A stretch of 64,000 nucleotides of DNA from Rhopalosiphum padi (taxonomy: Eukaryota; Arthropoda; Insecta; Hemiptera; Aphididae): NCBI RefSeq assembly GCF_020882245.1, contig NC_083600.1, forward strand, positions 13,082,001 through 13,146,000, given 5' to 3'. The position numbers were made by a program, and so were the translations under genes. The notes under the pieces are model-generated. The model worked only from the letters and a program-made list of their open reading frames with translations, was not told where the DNA came from and searched no databases. Each line of letters starts with the position of its first letter. The stretch's first letter is position 1. Positions 30,597 to 43,900 of the stretch are shown here, piece by piece.

Positions 30597-33500
30597 CAAT
30601 ATACATAATATAATATATGATGCTAATGGGGTCTGCAGTTAAATAATTAAGAACGCGATCGGCAATGCCGGCCGTGTGTATATGTATTATTATTATTATA
30701 GGCATATACGACGCCGTATATCTACCAATTAACGTGGCTGTTACACGCCATTTTATATACGTACACTATAGGAATATTTGCATATCCGACCACGACGACG
30801 ACGTAGCCACAATAATAAAGTGTATCTATATAATACGCGTGCGGAAGGAGAGCCCGACGATGATCGATGGTCGACGGCGAGCGGCATTGGCAGCGGTGGC
30901 GGCGGTCGACGACGGAGCCCCTTTGACCAGAAGCGAGCGCGCGCGCGAGTTCTCCGTCGAGGCCGTGACATGGCATTGATCGATCCCGATAATGAACAAA
31001 TCGACTCGTCGTCGTACGGGCTTACAATAATATTTTTACTAAATTATTAAAAATGTATATTACGTATACCGTAACTATATGTATATAGTATAGGTACGTA
31101 TTACGTACGGTACCACGGGCTGTGGTAGCTACGAAAATATTCAAAATGTTTTGCAAAATGTTTTATTTCATATACACAGGTTAAAACATAATTTTTTATT
31201 TCATATAAAACATGAGGACATGAGGTCAATACTAGATATGAAGCTAATAATTTCTCCTTAAAATAGCCTTAAAAAACAGGGTGTCGTGAAAATTACATTA
31301 TCTATTGACTATTTTATGAATACGATGCAACAAATATACCATGCTTAAATACCTAAATTGTTAAATTATCATTCTTATATAACTGTTTGTTTTAATTTTG
31401 CTGTTTTAATTTATATTTTTGATTTTTTTTTGTTTTATTGTATATAATAAAATATGTATATTGTAAACAAGATAATTCCTAGGTGTTCGCATGAGTTTTA
31501 AACTCAGTGTGGTCCAGTTATCTTTTCTGATATTAAAATAAATAAATATTATGCACTGTTAACTTGACTAAATTGTTAATTGACTATACGTATAATTCCA
31601 TCAGGTGGAGTCAGAGTTTATGTGCACATAATATTTTAGGTTTATAGTCGAGAGGCGAAGTTTTCAACGATCATTTGACAAACAAAAATACGCATTTATT
31701 TGTCTTAAAATAAAGGCCGGCGGTTGTTTTACGTTAAGTCGTTAACATAATGCATAAAGTTAACATTTACTAAAGCAGTAAAGCTGATAGTTATTATAGA
31801 CGATATATATTGTTGCATACCTACTTCCGTTTACTTATAAGTTATAGTAAATGCGAATTGTCAATAAAAGCACCTTTGGATGTATTATATGATAGAGTAT
31901 TTGTAATAATATAATTATTATTGTAATTTACCATACAAAATATATACTAGAATACTTGGATTAATGAGTTATATAATATATTATTGTATATATAGGGCTT
32001 ACCTGCACCGCCACCGACCACCATTAAACATCACTACAGTTGCTACTTGAAAAATATTCATTTTCAAAGATTCTTTTGAAAGCTTGACAGCATGTAGTAC
32101 CTACTTATTAGTTTATTACGGTTCGATTAAACGGTTATAAATACATTTTATTGATCAATTCGAGATATTTTTACAGAATAGTCGTTCGTGAACAAAACTA
32201 TTTTTGTGAAAAATTAATTGCCAACTTATCAGAATCGGTTGGTAAATCATAATATTATTGCCAACTGAAAATTCGAATAAACGAGAGGAATATGACATAC
32301 ATACTCGTAATATATCAAAGATAATAAATATTTTTTTTTTTATGCGCGGCAACAGTGGTTTAATTTGTAATCTGTACACCTACTAGTTTTACTACCTAGG
32401 TACTTGGTACGACTAGGTATATAGTTGTTTTGAATTATTATTTGTTACCGTATACCTGATATTAGTAATCATTTAAGTAACCTAATCCATTATTTTAATT
32501 TTTAAATAGAACTTCTAATAAGATTACCAATCAGATATCCTATGATATCGGGGCGAAATAAAAATCAGATCATCAATTTTAAAGGTATGGCAAGCATATT
32601 GTATAGTATAAATAAATTAAAACTCTAAAAACTGTTCTTTCATAAAAGTATACCTCTACATGTATTAACATTATTATTAAAAACAGTGAACTAAACATTT
32701 CAACTAACATCTTGTTTGATTTTTGCATATTGATTTTCACGTACAAAATACAAAAAGCATGCCGCACAACGCATGCATTATAATATTATTTATATTATTA
32801 TGTTATGTAGATGGTACGTATAAGCTGTTAAGCGGTTAAGCCCTTGTCGATAATATTCGAGTCCGTATTTGTTTTTTAAGTGGTCTTAGAAACGACATAA
32901 TTTATTACCGAAAATGTATGGGTTAAGTTATGAACGATGATAATATACCTCGATCGGTTAGGCCTGTATATATTGTTATTGGACAACTTGTCAGTGTCCG
33001 ATTAGATATAATATTGTACGGCATTACGCAATGGATATTTGACACCTTGGTGAGAACTTTTTTTCAGTTATACATGTCGGTGTCGATTGAATTCCTTTTT
33101 CGTCGGAAACGTGTCCGTATAAAATATTATAATATACGTAGCTACGTATACACCATACCTATAACCTATACTTTATTTTGTTATGTTATTTTCCACGAAA
33201 CTGAGTACTGCATAATATTATAAGATAGTGCTACGAAGAAAACACGTCATCAGTTGATCGGGCTGTATGGGTACATCGCACACTGTATTAGTTAATCCCC
33301 GCAGACCGCGATTCATTGTACCGGAATTCAGCGGCAGTTCTCAGTAATCATTATAATAATAGTAATATTATGACATTATCAAAGTATTGGTATATAAGAA
33401 TAATATTATTGATTACAGGTTATACAGATGAGTGACAAGTATGATAACGAAACAAACAACTCCTAGGGAGTTATAACATTATTATTGTTATGTCGAAGCC

Positions 33501-36500
33501 TGTTTTCCGCTATAAGCATGCAGATCGACCACACTGGTGTCTTCCGTAGGTATATATTATAATATTATAATGGGTATACCATGATAGTATGTATTATATA
33601 TGTACCTCAGTATACCTATCACGGGCTGCTAGGTATGGGTTACCGACTATAACTATATTATGGTTACCACGCATATCCACCGAACCGAATACGAATAAAT
33701 CCGATTTAATTAAAACGAAAAGGAGTAGAAGAAAAAACCGTTCTTGTCGAGCGGCAGTGCCGACGGTGTGTGCGGGGGCGAGGGCGGGCGCCCGTCTCGC
33801 GGGAACGACACGGCGTTTTAATTATACCAGAACAAAATAAATCGACTACAGGTAGCGGCGGTAGTGGCGTTTAATGAGGTCCAATCGACCAAAAACAACG
33901 GTCTGTTTGTGTTTATATAGGTATCATGTTATTTTATTATGGCGCAGTTTATATATAAATACAATAAAAAAATAAAAACAAAAAAAGATCACGGATACGA
34001 ATCGATTATAATGGGGGGTAGGTATATATAATGTGCTGTGTAGCGCTGTTGACAGTCTGCGGCTTTCCATTTATTTTTTACTATGCAGTATATACATTAA
34101 ACGGTATTTATATATAAATAAATATACATCATATATGTATACAAAATAATACGTTCTTTTATTTATTTATATATTTTATATAATATGTATATAAACGCGC
34201 GAGTGAGTGCGTGGTACTACGCGCGGCGGCTTTTGTTCGGTAGCCGTTATTTTATTTTTTTTCCATTTTCTTTGCCGATAATTTACATAACGCGCGGCAG
34301 CTCATCTCGAACTACTACCTATTATGTATATATATATGCCTATGTAATACGCGAGCGCATGGTCATTTCAACGAAATGAAAAAAAATCCCGCCACTCCCT
34401 TGGCCATTGAATCGAATCCTCTCATGAATCGAACGCCATAGGTGCACACGGTATATCGGTATTATATTATTATAATATATTATACACTACGCTCTATTTG
34501 TTCTTGTTCGTCGGGCGTATCTGCCGCTACTACTGACATCGAGTATAGATCATTTTATTGTTTTTCAATTTTATTTTATATTCTATAAATTCCGTTTTTG
34601 TCTTACCGGGATAAATCTAATTTTGGCTTTGTCGGTTTTTCCAAAGATAGTGAAACTTTTAAAGCTGTAGAGTTCAAATTTACCCCATTTGGATGACACG
34701 AGTACGCGATTTCAAATCACGATTATAGAAACCGTGCGACAATATGCAGCACTATTTACCACGCTTTACCGATGCTATTTGCGCATCACCGTCACTTCAA
34801 TACCTATAATTAATTATGAGAAATATAATATTATATATATATATATATATGTATATTGTTTATACATATACACATATATATTATTTTTATTAAAGCTTGT
34901 ATCGTTGTGTCATCGCTAAAACACTGCACTTGCTGCACATTTGTTGGATATCGGGTATATACAATTATAAGATATATTATAATGCGAATGGCTTGTGATA
35001 CCTATAGTGGTATATCGTATATATTATAAACAAAATGTTTTTATACCGCGATTGAATATCATCGTATATATTTAATACATCTGCATTTATTATGAATTTA
35101 ATTCACCTGCAGTGGCAGCAGCACGACAAGTGCATAATATAATATATTATTGTAATAACGGCGCAACGGCTGCAGAGATCAAAAGCGGTTAGGCGGTATT
35201 TTCACATCACATCATTATAATATTATACACGTATGCGTACGAATTAATATTATAGCCACTCTGCAGGAACGAGAAAAAAAATGTACGGATCGGTATTTTC
35301 GGTTTTGTAGTACATGAGCGGCATTTTGAACGAGGCGCATAATATGTTGTGATTTTGACGCTGTCGACGGTCTTTTACACACCGTGAATATGCCGTAAAC
35401 ACTATATAGTTTTTGACAAGCCTACATATATTACATACACGCGTTACATCTCTTCTTAGTGGTTTAGTTTCACAAAAGCTTACATTGTGCCAAAGTCGTC
35501 GCATCATAGGTACATAATATTATAACATATAGCTGTATATTTTAGCTCTGTCGGACGCATATAAAATAATAATTAATATTATCATTCCTTCATCCCAATC
35601 GTTTTCTCTCTCTCTTTCTATCATCTGATTTTTTAGCTTGGTCTATTCCACCGTCCATAAACACGTATGTACTCATAATCATCGTGATTCATAATAATAT
35701 ATTATAACGGTTTTCTAGCGATCCGAAATGGAGCCAACACCCGTGTGTCTACTGCAGCCTACCTATAAGTAAAAGTAGGTATGTATAGGTATATATTGAT
35801 TTATATTGAGAGAATATACGGAGGTGAGCAGACAAATGCAGTGAGGCTGCGACGTGTACGATGACACACACGCACGCGCTAAGATCGTATAGGAATGTCT
35901 CTCTTCTTGGTGTGGTCCGACGGAAGGCGGCTATTTATGATTTGTTCTGTGCACAGAATGTTTTCCACAGCATCGCACGCGTCATATATATAGCATACAC
36001 GTGGACCACACTTTATATCACGTCTCCTCTTCTCAGTTTCTCGATCTATATAATACATATATGTGTGTGTTTGCGTGTGCGTATGCGTTTGCATGAGCGT
36101 GTGTACGTGTACTTCATAACACGCCGAAGCTTCGCTTTGTATACAATATTATCACATGCTATTGTGTGTATGAACACACCGTGTCTCCATGCATCACTTG
36201 GCCCGGTTCTCCCTTGCACACGAGTTGTCATCGTCTCTTCGTATGCGTATACTATATATAATGTATATGATTTATTTGCTGCGGCACAGTGTATGCCGAG
36301 GGTTTTCGCAGCGATCTTACAATAATACGTATAATATGCGTACACGAGTCGGTGGTTAAGTGCAAGCGGTGACCGCCATCGTGACGACCAGAGCACTGTA
36401 GCTACATGTAATATTATATGATCATAATATACTTATATCATACATGCATTGTATATACACTGTGTAGTGTGTACACATAGACTACGACACGGCTGTGATA

Positions 36501-39500
36501 GAGAAGATATACAAAGATAAACGATCCAGCGGGTAGACGCAGATTCCGAGTAGTGGTCACATCATCGTTGTCTTCGCATGGGCCGGGCGGTCGCAAAAAG
36601 GCGCAAACACAGTGGAATTTCGGGTGGTGGCGGCGGCAGCGGCGGCGGTTGAAGAACCCATTAACACCAAGGTGAGCCGAAAAGAAATGAAGACGACAAA
36701 AAAAACATTATCGGTCTACGAAATGCTCCGCCGCCCTCTGTATACATAATAATAGTATGTATGTGTATAAATATAATAATATCATACCGCGTGAGATACG
36801 TATTACGCGCGGCCCGGTCCGATAAAACGTTTTTTGAATTCTGCACATGGACGCATCCGCGAAAGAATGTCCGTGTGACAAAAACATGTTCACCGCGCTT
36901 GGTGGAAGGGTGTAAGACCTAGGTGTATGTATATAATATGTACATATAAGTAGATAGTTATAAGCAGTTATATTGGTTTATAGAGATACCTATACCTCAT
37001 ATTATATACAATATAAATACACGTATTATATTGGTGTGTGTGTTTTTGGAAGCGGCGAAAAAAACGCATTCCGTGGCGGCGACGGCGGCGATTTTTTTTG
37101 TTTTCACTTGTGTCCACTCAGCGTTTAAAACTCACACCGGTGCGCAGTCACAAAGCAAACAATTTGGACCGTTTTAATTAGACGAAAAAAAAAATAATAA
37201 ATAAAATACCATACGAAACCAGAGTAAAAAATTGAATCGGTTTATACATACATATGTGTGTGTGTGTGTGTGTGTGTGTACTGCGTGTGTACTGTGTATA
37301 TGAAGAGGTATGTGTCTTATAATATCAAAACTGTACGGTATGAAAGTAACGTGGTATATTTATTAATTTTCGTTTCAAACATGCTTATTAATAATTATCG
37401 TATTTGTGAATAAGCATCAGTTGTTAGTTTCTTGTTAAATAATATATATACCAAATCTATGTAGACATGAAAAATCTATATGAATTGTAGGCGCATCGAT
37501 TTATAAAAACAAATATATTTTTTCTTGTTTTCAATCTTCAATCGTCCAATCGACATATCACTCATCAATCACCTATAGAACAACTTGCGCACCCAACATG
37601 GAAATTATTATAGTTTTATAGTCTTAACCAAAGTTGTAATAGACGAAATGTATGATTTTATTTGCAAATTAATTCGGTCTTAACGAAAAATTATTAAAAA
37701 TTTTTTATTTTTGTTTTAATTGTTTTGGCACATATTATAACTCACAAGTATAAAATGTGGCTATTACAATATTGTTGTTTAATATTATTGATTTGTTTTG
37801 ATCTTACACCATAATAAGGTTATAATACATATACATTTATTTATATCTGTTATTATGATAATTATTGTGGGTGCAGTTACTTCAATAGGTACACTTATAA
37901 ATTATAATTACTAACTATTGTTAATATTTGAACGTATTTATAGTCCTATAGTACTTATTTATTATTGATGCAGTTTAATATTAATTTTAAGATTCCTTAC
38001 TAACTCAAGAGAAAGAAAATTAGTAAATCATAAATTTCTGTTTAATACTTAAATGCATATATAGATATAAACATAACTTATAAATTATAATATTATAGAA
38101 TTTCAGCGATTCTTCGATACCTTTTTCTTCTTTATTGACTTCAACGTATTATTTTTTATTGACAGTTTTTAGATTATACATTAAAATGAATTCTAAATAC
38201 ATGAGTACAATAACCAGTTATACTAATTCAAAAAAATCACAACTAATTTGGTTTGATTTTTATCAAAAGATTCCTCCATAATGGTTCATTTTCGAGTAAA
38301 TCGTCAAAATGCTTAGATTTTTTTTCATTTTTACTTATTCAAAGAGAAATCTAATGATTAATGACAATCAGTCATTTAATCCAATAAACAAATCGTCGGA
38401 CTGGTTTTTTTTAATGAGAACGAATCACATGTGTTCCTATAGAGATCCGAATCGAGATCATCTGGTTTTCTCCTTGTTATACGCGTCCACAGAATAAGTA
38501 ACACTGACAAATGATATACTGGGCGTCCCTCTATTATATACTAAATGTTATACACTTATACATATAGTTGAATATCTATTAAAAGTACCTTTTTTAAAAT
38601 TTTGTACTCAGCGTATCCAGAGGCTAAATTTAAGATATGTTATTAAATCCGTATTCCATATTTTAAATTAAAATAAAGAAAAAGATATAATATTAAAAGT
38701 TTTCACAACATATCTTTAATATGTATAGTGACTTATTTAGTACATACAGTACCTAAATTATATGAAATAATATAGGTAGTCATTATAAAAAAAATAGTCA
38801 TATATACATTAAATATGTTTATAAAAATTGTTTGTGTCCAAATAATACGTAAAAGTATAGGTTTAAAGATGAATACAAAAAATATTTGTTTTATACGTAT
38901 GTCATAAATAATAGCTATTTAACTATAAATAGTATATATATATATGTATTAAACGATTATACTACAAGATTAACAGTATAAAAAATGTTCAGTCACAACG
39001 TGCTTATCAGCATCTTAATTTACATATTACACATTCATACACATTATGTTGATTAATTTTGCTTTCCATTTTTGCATGTATCAAACTATACATTACTATG
39101 AAATAGTATAGTAAGAAAAATATATTATTTTATTACCTATCATTGAAAAAATATCACTCGTATAGTTTCTGGCCGAATGTGGTGCGCACGTTATTATATA
39201 ATATATGGTACTAAATATATTTAAAATGTACATCAATATTGGGCAAAAAAGTTAAACGTTTCGGAAAATACTGACATTTTTACTCAATTTTTTTCATCTT
39301 TATTTTCAACGAAGAAAATCAAAAATATTATGAAAACGGTAAAGTCTTTTTTCTTGTTCTGTATTATTTAATTTTTTTTGTTAGTGATGTCTTCTATTCT
39401 CTGGTCAGTCGCGTCCTTATCAACAACGTAGGTATATTGGGAGATCGTCGCGCGAGTAAACGTGGCGTGTCGGTACGTGCCAACAGTGTACACGAACCGA

Positions 39501-40904
39501 CCGTGAAAAATCGAACCTCTCTCATACACACACACATTCGAGTCAATGCGGCTTTTTTGTTGTGTTTTGTATTTTATCATTGTCCGCGCGCGCAAGGAAG
39601 ACTCTATATTTAGAACACGAGGATCATCGACAAAAAAGAATAATAATAATAACGAGAAAAAAAATCCGATATGTTATATAGCCATGAACATATAATAACG
39701 TGCCATACCGAGGTAATTGGACCATTTTCGATCTATGAGATGTATTTTAATGGCTGCCGGAACCGATGACAATCACCACGAACTGGACCTCCACTACACT
39801 TCGCTGCTGAACCACAATGTATATAATATTTATACAATTTGTGCGATGGTCAATAAGAAACAAACTTTTTGAGTCTTATACTAAATAATCTTAATATTAT
39901 AATATTGTATAGGTGCTGTTTAAATGTAACACGGCAGAATCAAATTTATGAAAATTAAAAACTATGATTTGTAGGTATCACGAAATATTTTTTTGGAAAA
40001 ATTCAAAGAATTTATAAAATTATAAAATATATTATAATATGTTATCATTTATAAGTGACTCATACGTTTATCTCATCGTGCAAGATATCAAATTAATTTT
40101 GATGTAGATAGTTTATATATAGACAGAGAATTACAAAATAATATGTTAAACATTTAAAAAATTGAAGCTAAATAAACGTAGAATAACCGCGAAATACGTC
40201 TATCAATAGGTACGTGTGAATAAATTCCAACCAAATCGCTATTGGTTCGGTGATGGAATTGAAATATATAAAGCAAAAACAAGACAGAAATTATGTAGTT
40301 ATTGATTATAAAAAGTTTAACGTTCTGCTGAAAGACTAAAAGGATAATATTTACCTATAAACTACAGGAGCGAAGTTTTTTGAGCCCATAACACAATTAG
40401 GCACCTATAATATATTATGCTGGTCGCAAAACAATGTCCGACAACCCGCGCAAATTAACAACATACGCGGCTATATAATTGTAATTATTTTATGATTCAT
40501 AATATTATATGTATACACAGACATACACATATGTATGTGTGTAATGCGTATAATATATACTCGATTACAATGAAGAAGACAAAAATATAACATTCCGCCG
40601 TGGGAACGTAATATACGGGAAGTATAATAACGACGCGGCAGCGACGGGGCCACACATGAGTCGAAAGCCGTACATACATAATAATAATAATAATAATTCA
40701 CAGTGCAGTCTCATAATAAACCTCGCGGGGAGCAATTAATATCTATGCAACTTGTGTGTGAAAACTAGATAAAAGAATTAAACACTTTCAGTAATGATCT
40801 TCCCCTAATGTGCGCATGTACCTGCTACAGTAAGTACTATAGCTGTAGATATATACCTACCTGTTATATATTATTATGTATAGCGTGAACTCAAGCGAAA
40901 CACA

Positions 40905-40951
<47 letters not shown>

Positions 40952-43900
40952 GACACATAAGACATAAACGTGTAAGTCGAGTATAATTACGTGTATTTCT
41001 GGTGGAAAAAATACACTGGTACTGCTCGTTCGCGTTTACAATGACCGCCGCGGTTTCACCGGAGTGTGTACACACGTGAAAACAGTAATCACGTGTGAGA
41101 ATTATGAGAAACTAGTAAGATTTCGCTGGTTAACTATACATATAACTATGTACACACACATAACACGCGCATCTAGACCCTTGATTACTATATTGTTTTT
41201 GGGAAAATTAATTTTGGCTTTCTTTCCCGTTTTTATTTTGATGTACACGTCAATTATAATATGCTGCAGGCATAATATATAGGCGTGCGTGCTTTATTCA
41301 AATTACTCATCACGCAGTTTTTTAACGGATTAAATTTTTTGATGCACAAAAAGTGCGACTTATTATAATATAATATATTTTAAGAAACGAAAGAATATTT
41401 TTGTGAGAAAACTTTTTTTATTTTAAATACATACATACGTAGATCTAGTTTGTTAATTCAACACCTTTAAGATGACATAAAAATACCCATGCAATAAGTC
41501 ATACATAGAATTATAAATTTCTCTTTTTACTACGAAATAACAATGCCTATAGATGCTAGATTAAAAGGCTAATTAAAATCAGAATACTAACGCAAAACTA
41601 TACATTATAACCAAATAAATACAACTAATACGTATTCAGTAACTAATTTCTATGTAAATTTATGAAATTTGACTATATACAATAAAAAATAATTTTACCT
41701 TTTATTAGACTAATGCTTTACTATATATTATATAAATAATTTAACAGCTCGTTAAATCAATTAAATCTACAGACTTAAAATAAGAATCAACTTATTTTTT
41801 TTTGGTAATCAAAATAGTTGTAAATGATAATAACAATAATAATAATAATTAATATGAACTGTATCAAATTTTACTCAAATATAAATGTAGTTGGGTATAA
41901 ATATATTGAAAAAAAATTGAATGACTCAAAGATATTTATTTATTTTTATTAGAGTAATTCAAATATAAATAAACGATTTTTATTCATACATCACTAACAT
42001 TTAGGTATTTCTTAAAAAAAATATACGTACTATAAATAATTAGTAATAACTAATAACTTGAAATGTATAATTTGTGATGAATAAACGATTATAATAATCT
42101 TAATACTCCGTTTACTGATATTATATATGCGTATATTTTATTAAAATAAGTATTATTAATGAGAGTATATCAATTCAAAAAAAAACTGGATTATTTTAAT
42201 TAAATTTTGTGTATTAATTATAGATACACAAGAAATTTATTATCGAAATAATATAGTAATAAATTGTATTTTACATCATTACATTATTATGATATTATTT
42301 GAAGACTCGTTAGTAATGATAGTGCGCCACCGTTTAAGTCTCCGGCGAACGGGTAATAACGTGTTTTCCGCTTTAAATGGGAGCGCCTCTAACCACAACA
42401 ATGCCATTGCGCGGTTGTTTCCTCATGAATCAATCAATGGATATATATATATATATATATTATTATCTAGTTAAACAACACATGTTTATTTTTTCATATT
42501 TCTTTTAATATGAGAAAAAACTGTAGGTAAGCGATAGTACAATAAGATAACATTGCGTCACGCCATAGTTGATGACAATAAATTCCGACAAAGATTCATC
42601 AAGGAAATTTCCTCGGTCGTTTCTCATCAATAATTGCACCCATATGCGATAAAATGTAATACGAGTACATAGAAATATATAGGTAATTAAATAGTGAAAA
42701 TATGTTACAATACTTATTTATTTATCAAGACTATTATAGAGAACTATGTAACAATAATATATATTTTTAACAACAGCCTATAGACACCTCACGAGAAAAT
42801 CATTTAAAAAAAATATTCTATAAACGTATAAATGTGTATTTATATAGTATATGCGTATATCTATTGCGTGTTATAATTAAAATTAATTTCAGTGCTCTAT
42901 CCATCAACCATCATCAGAATCAACATCGCATATCCCACGGCCAATTAATCACGGGAAATCCTACACACGCGTGTGTACATCGCCATGACTGCGTACTCAA
43001 ATAGGGGAACGATAAACTATTAATACGTATTACTTAATAGCTGTTGTAATGTATTAAGTGTAAGGTGATAATTTTTACATTAAGATAAACTGTATTGTAG
43101 CGAAACGCACTGAACCGCTTCGGCGATGACACCGCAAATAATGTCCGCGCGACCGATTATATCAGTGGGCGGCCAATAGCTGACATCCATATTTATAGAC
43201 TATTTAGTAATACGCAACTATTAGTAATATTGAATTTATGATAAATTATGTACAATAGTTATTATGACATCTAATAAACATTTGTTTGTTATTTTTTTAG
43301 TAATGCTATCATAAATTCCATACCGTACGTGGTTTTAGTTACGGGTATTGCCGACTAACATAAACGATATAAATATTTATAATGAATACCAATATTAATT
43401 TATTATACCTAATGGCACGATTCGATAATTAAATGAACTTACGCGAAAATTGTTTAATCATATTATCATATTATGTGCCACCTAGGAGGTCATGGGAGAA
43501 CAAGATATCAAAATATAGGTAGCTGGTACCTATTAATTTGCAATTCATGAATACAGACATACAATATTCCATTAATAAAATATAATTATATAACACTTAA
43601 TTTTCATTAATTTTTTTTTTTAATAATTTCTTAAATATTGATTGGTATTTAATGAAAAAATACAATTTTAGATTGGTCGTGAAATTGTCTACGTATATTA
43701 AATTTAATAATAGATTATTATTTTTCTATTTTATATAATTGATTTATAAATGTGTATAATAGGTGGTATAACCATATGGACAAAAGCTGCTGGTTTACGA
43801 CTTGATTATTTTTTATATATTTGAGAAAATGGTAATAGTTTAAAATAAATTAGTATAATATGCGTATACACAATATGACGTTTCGGAATCATAAATAATA

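Noticed and set aside
30778..31050. 90-codon plus-strand Arg-rich frame
   Set aside because: It is Arg/Gly-rich from CpG-rich sequence, with equally long frames on the opposite strand and no motif.
35861..36325. 154-codon plus-strand open frame
   Set aside because: It is the longest frame in the window, but its content follows GTGTGC-rich repeats and AT runs. It lies inside intron 1 with no domain or splice-bounded structure.
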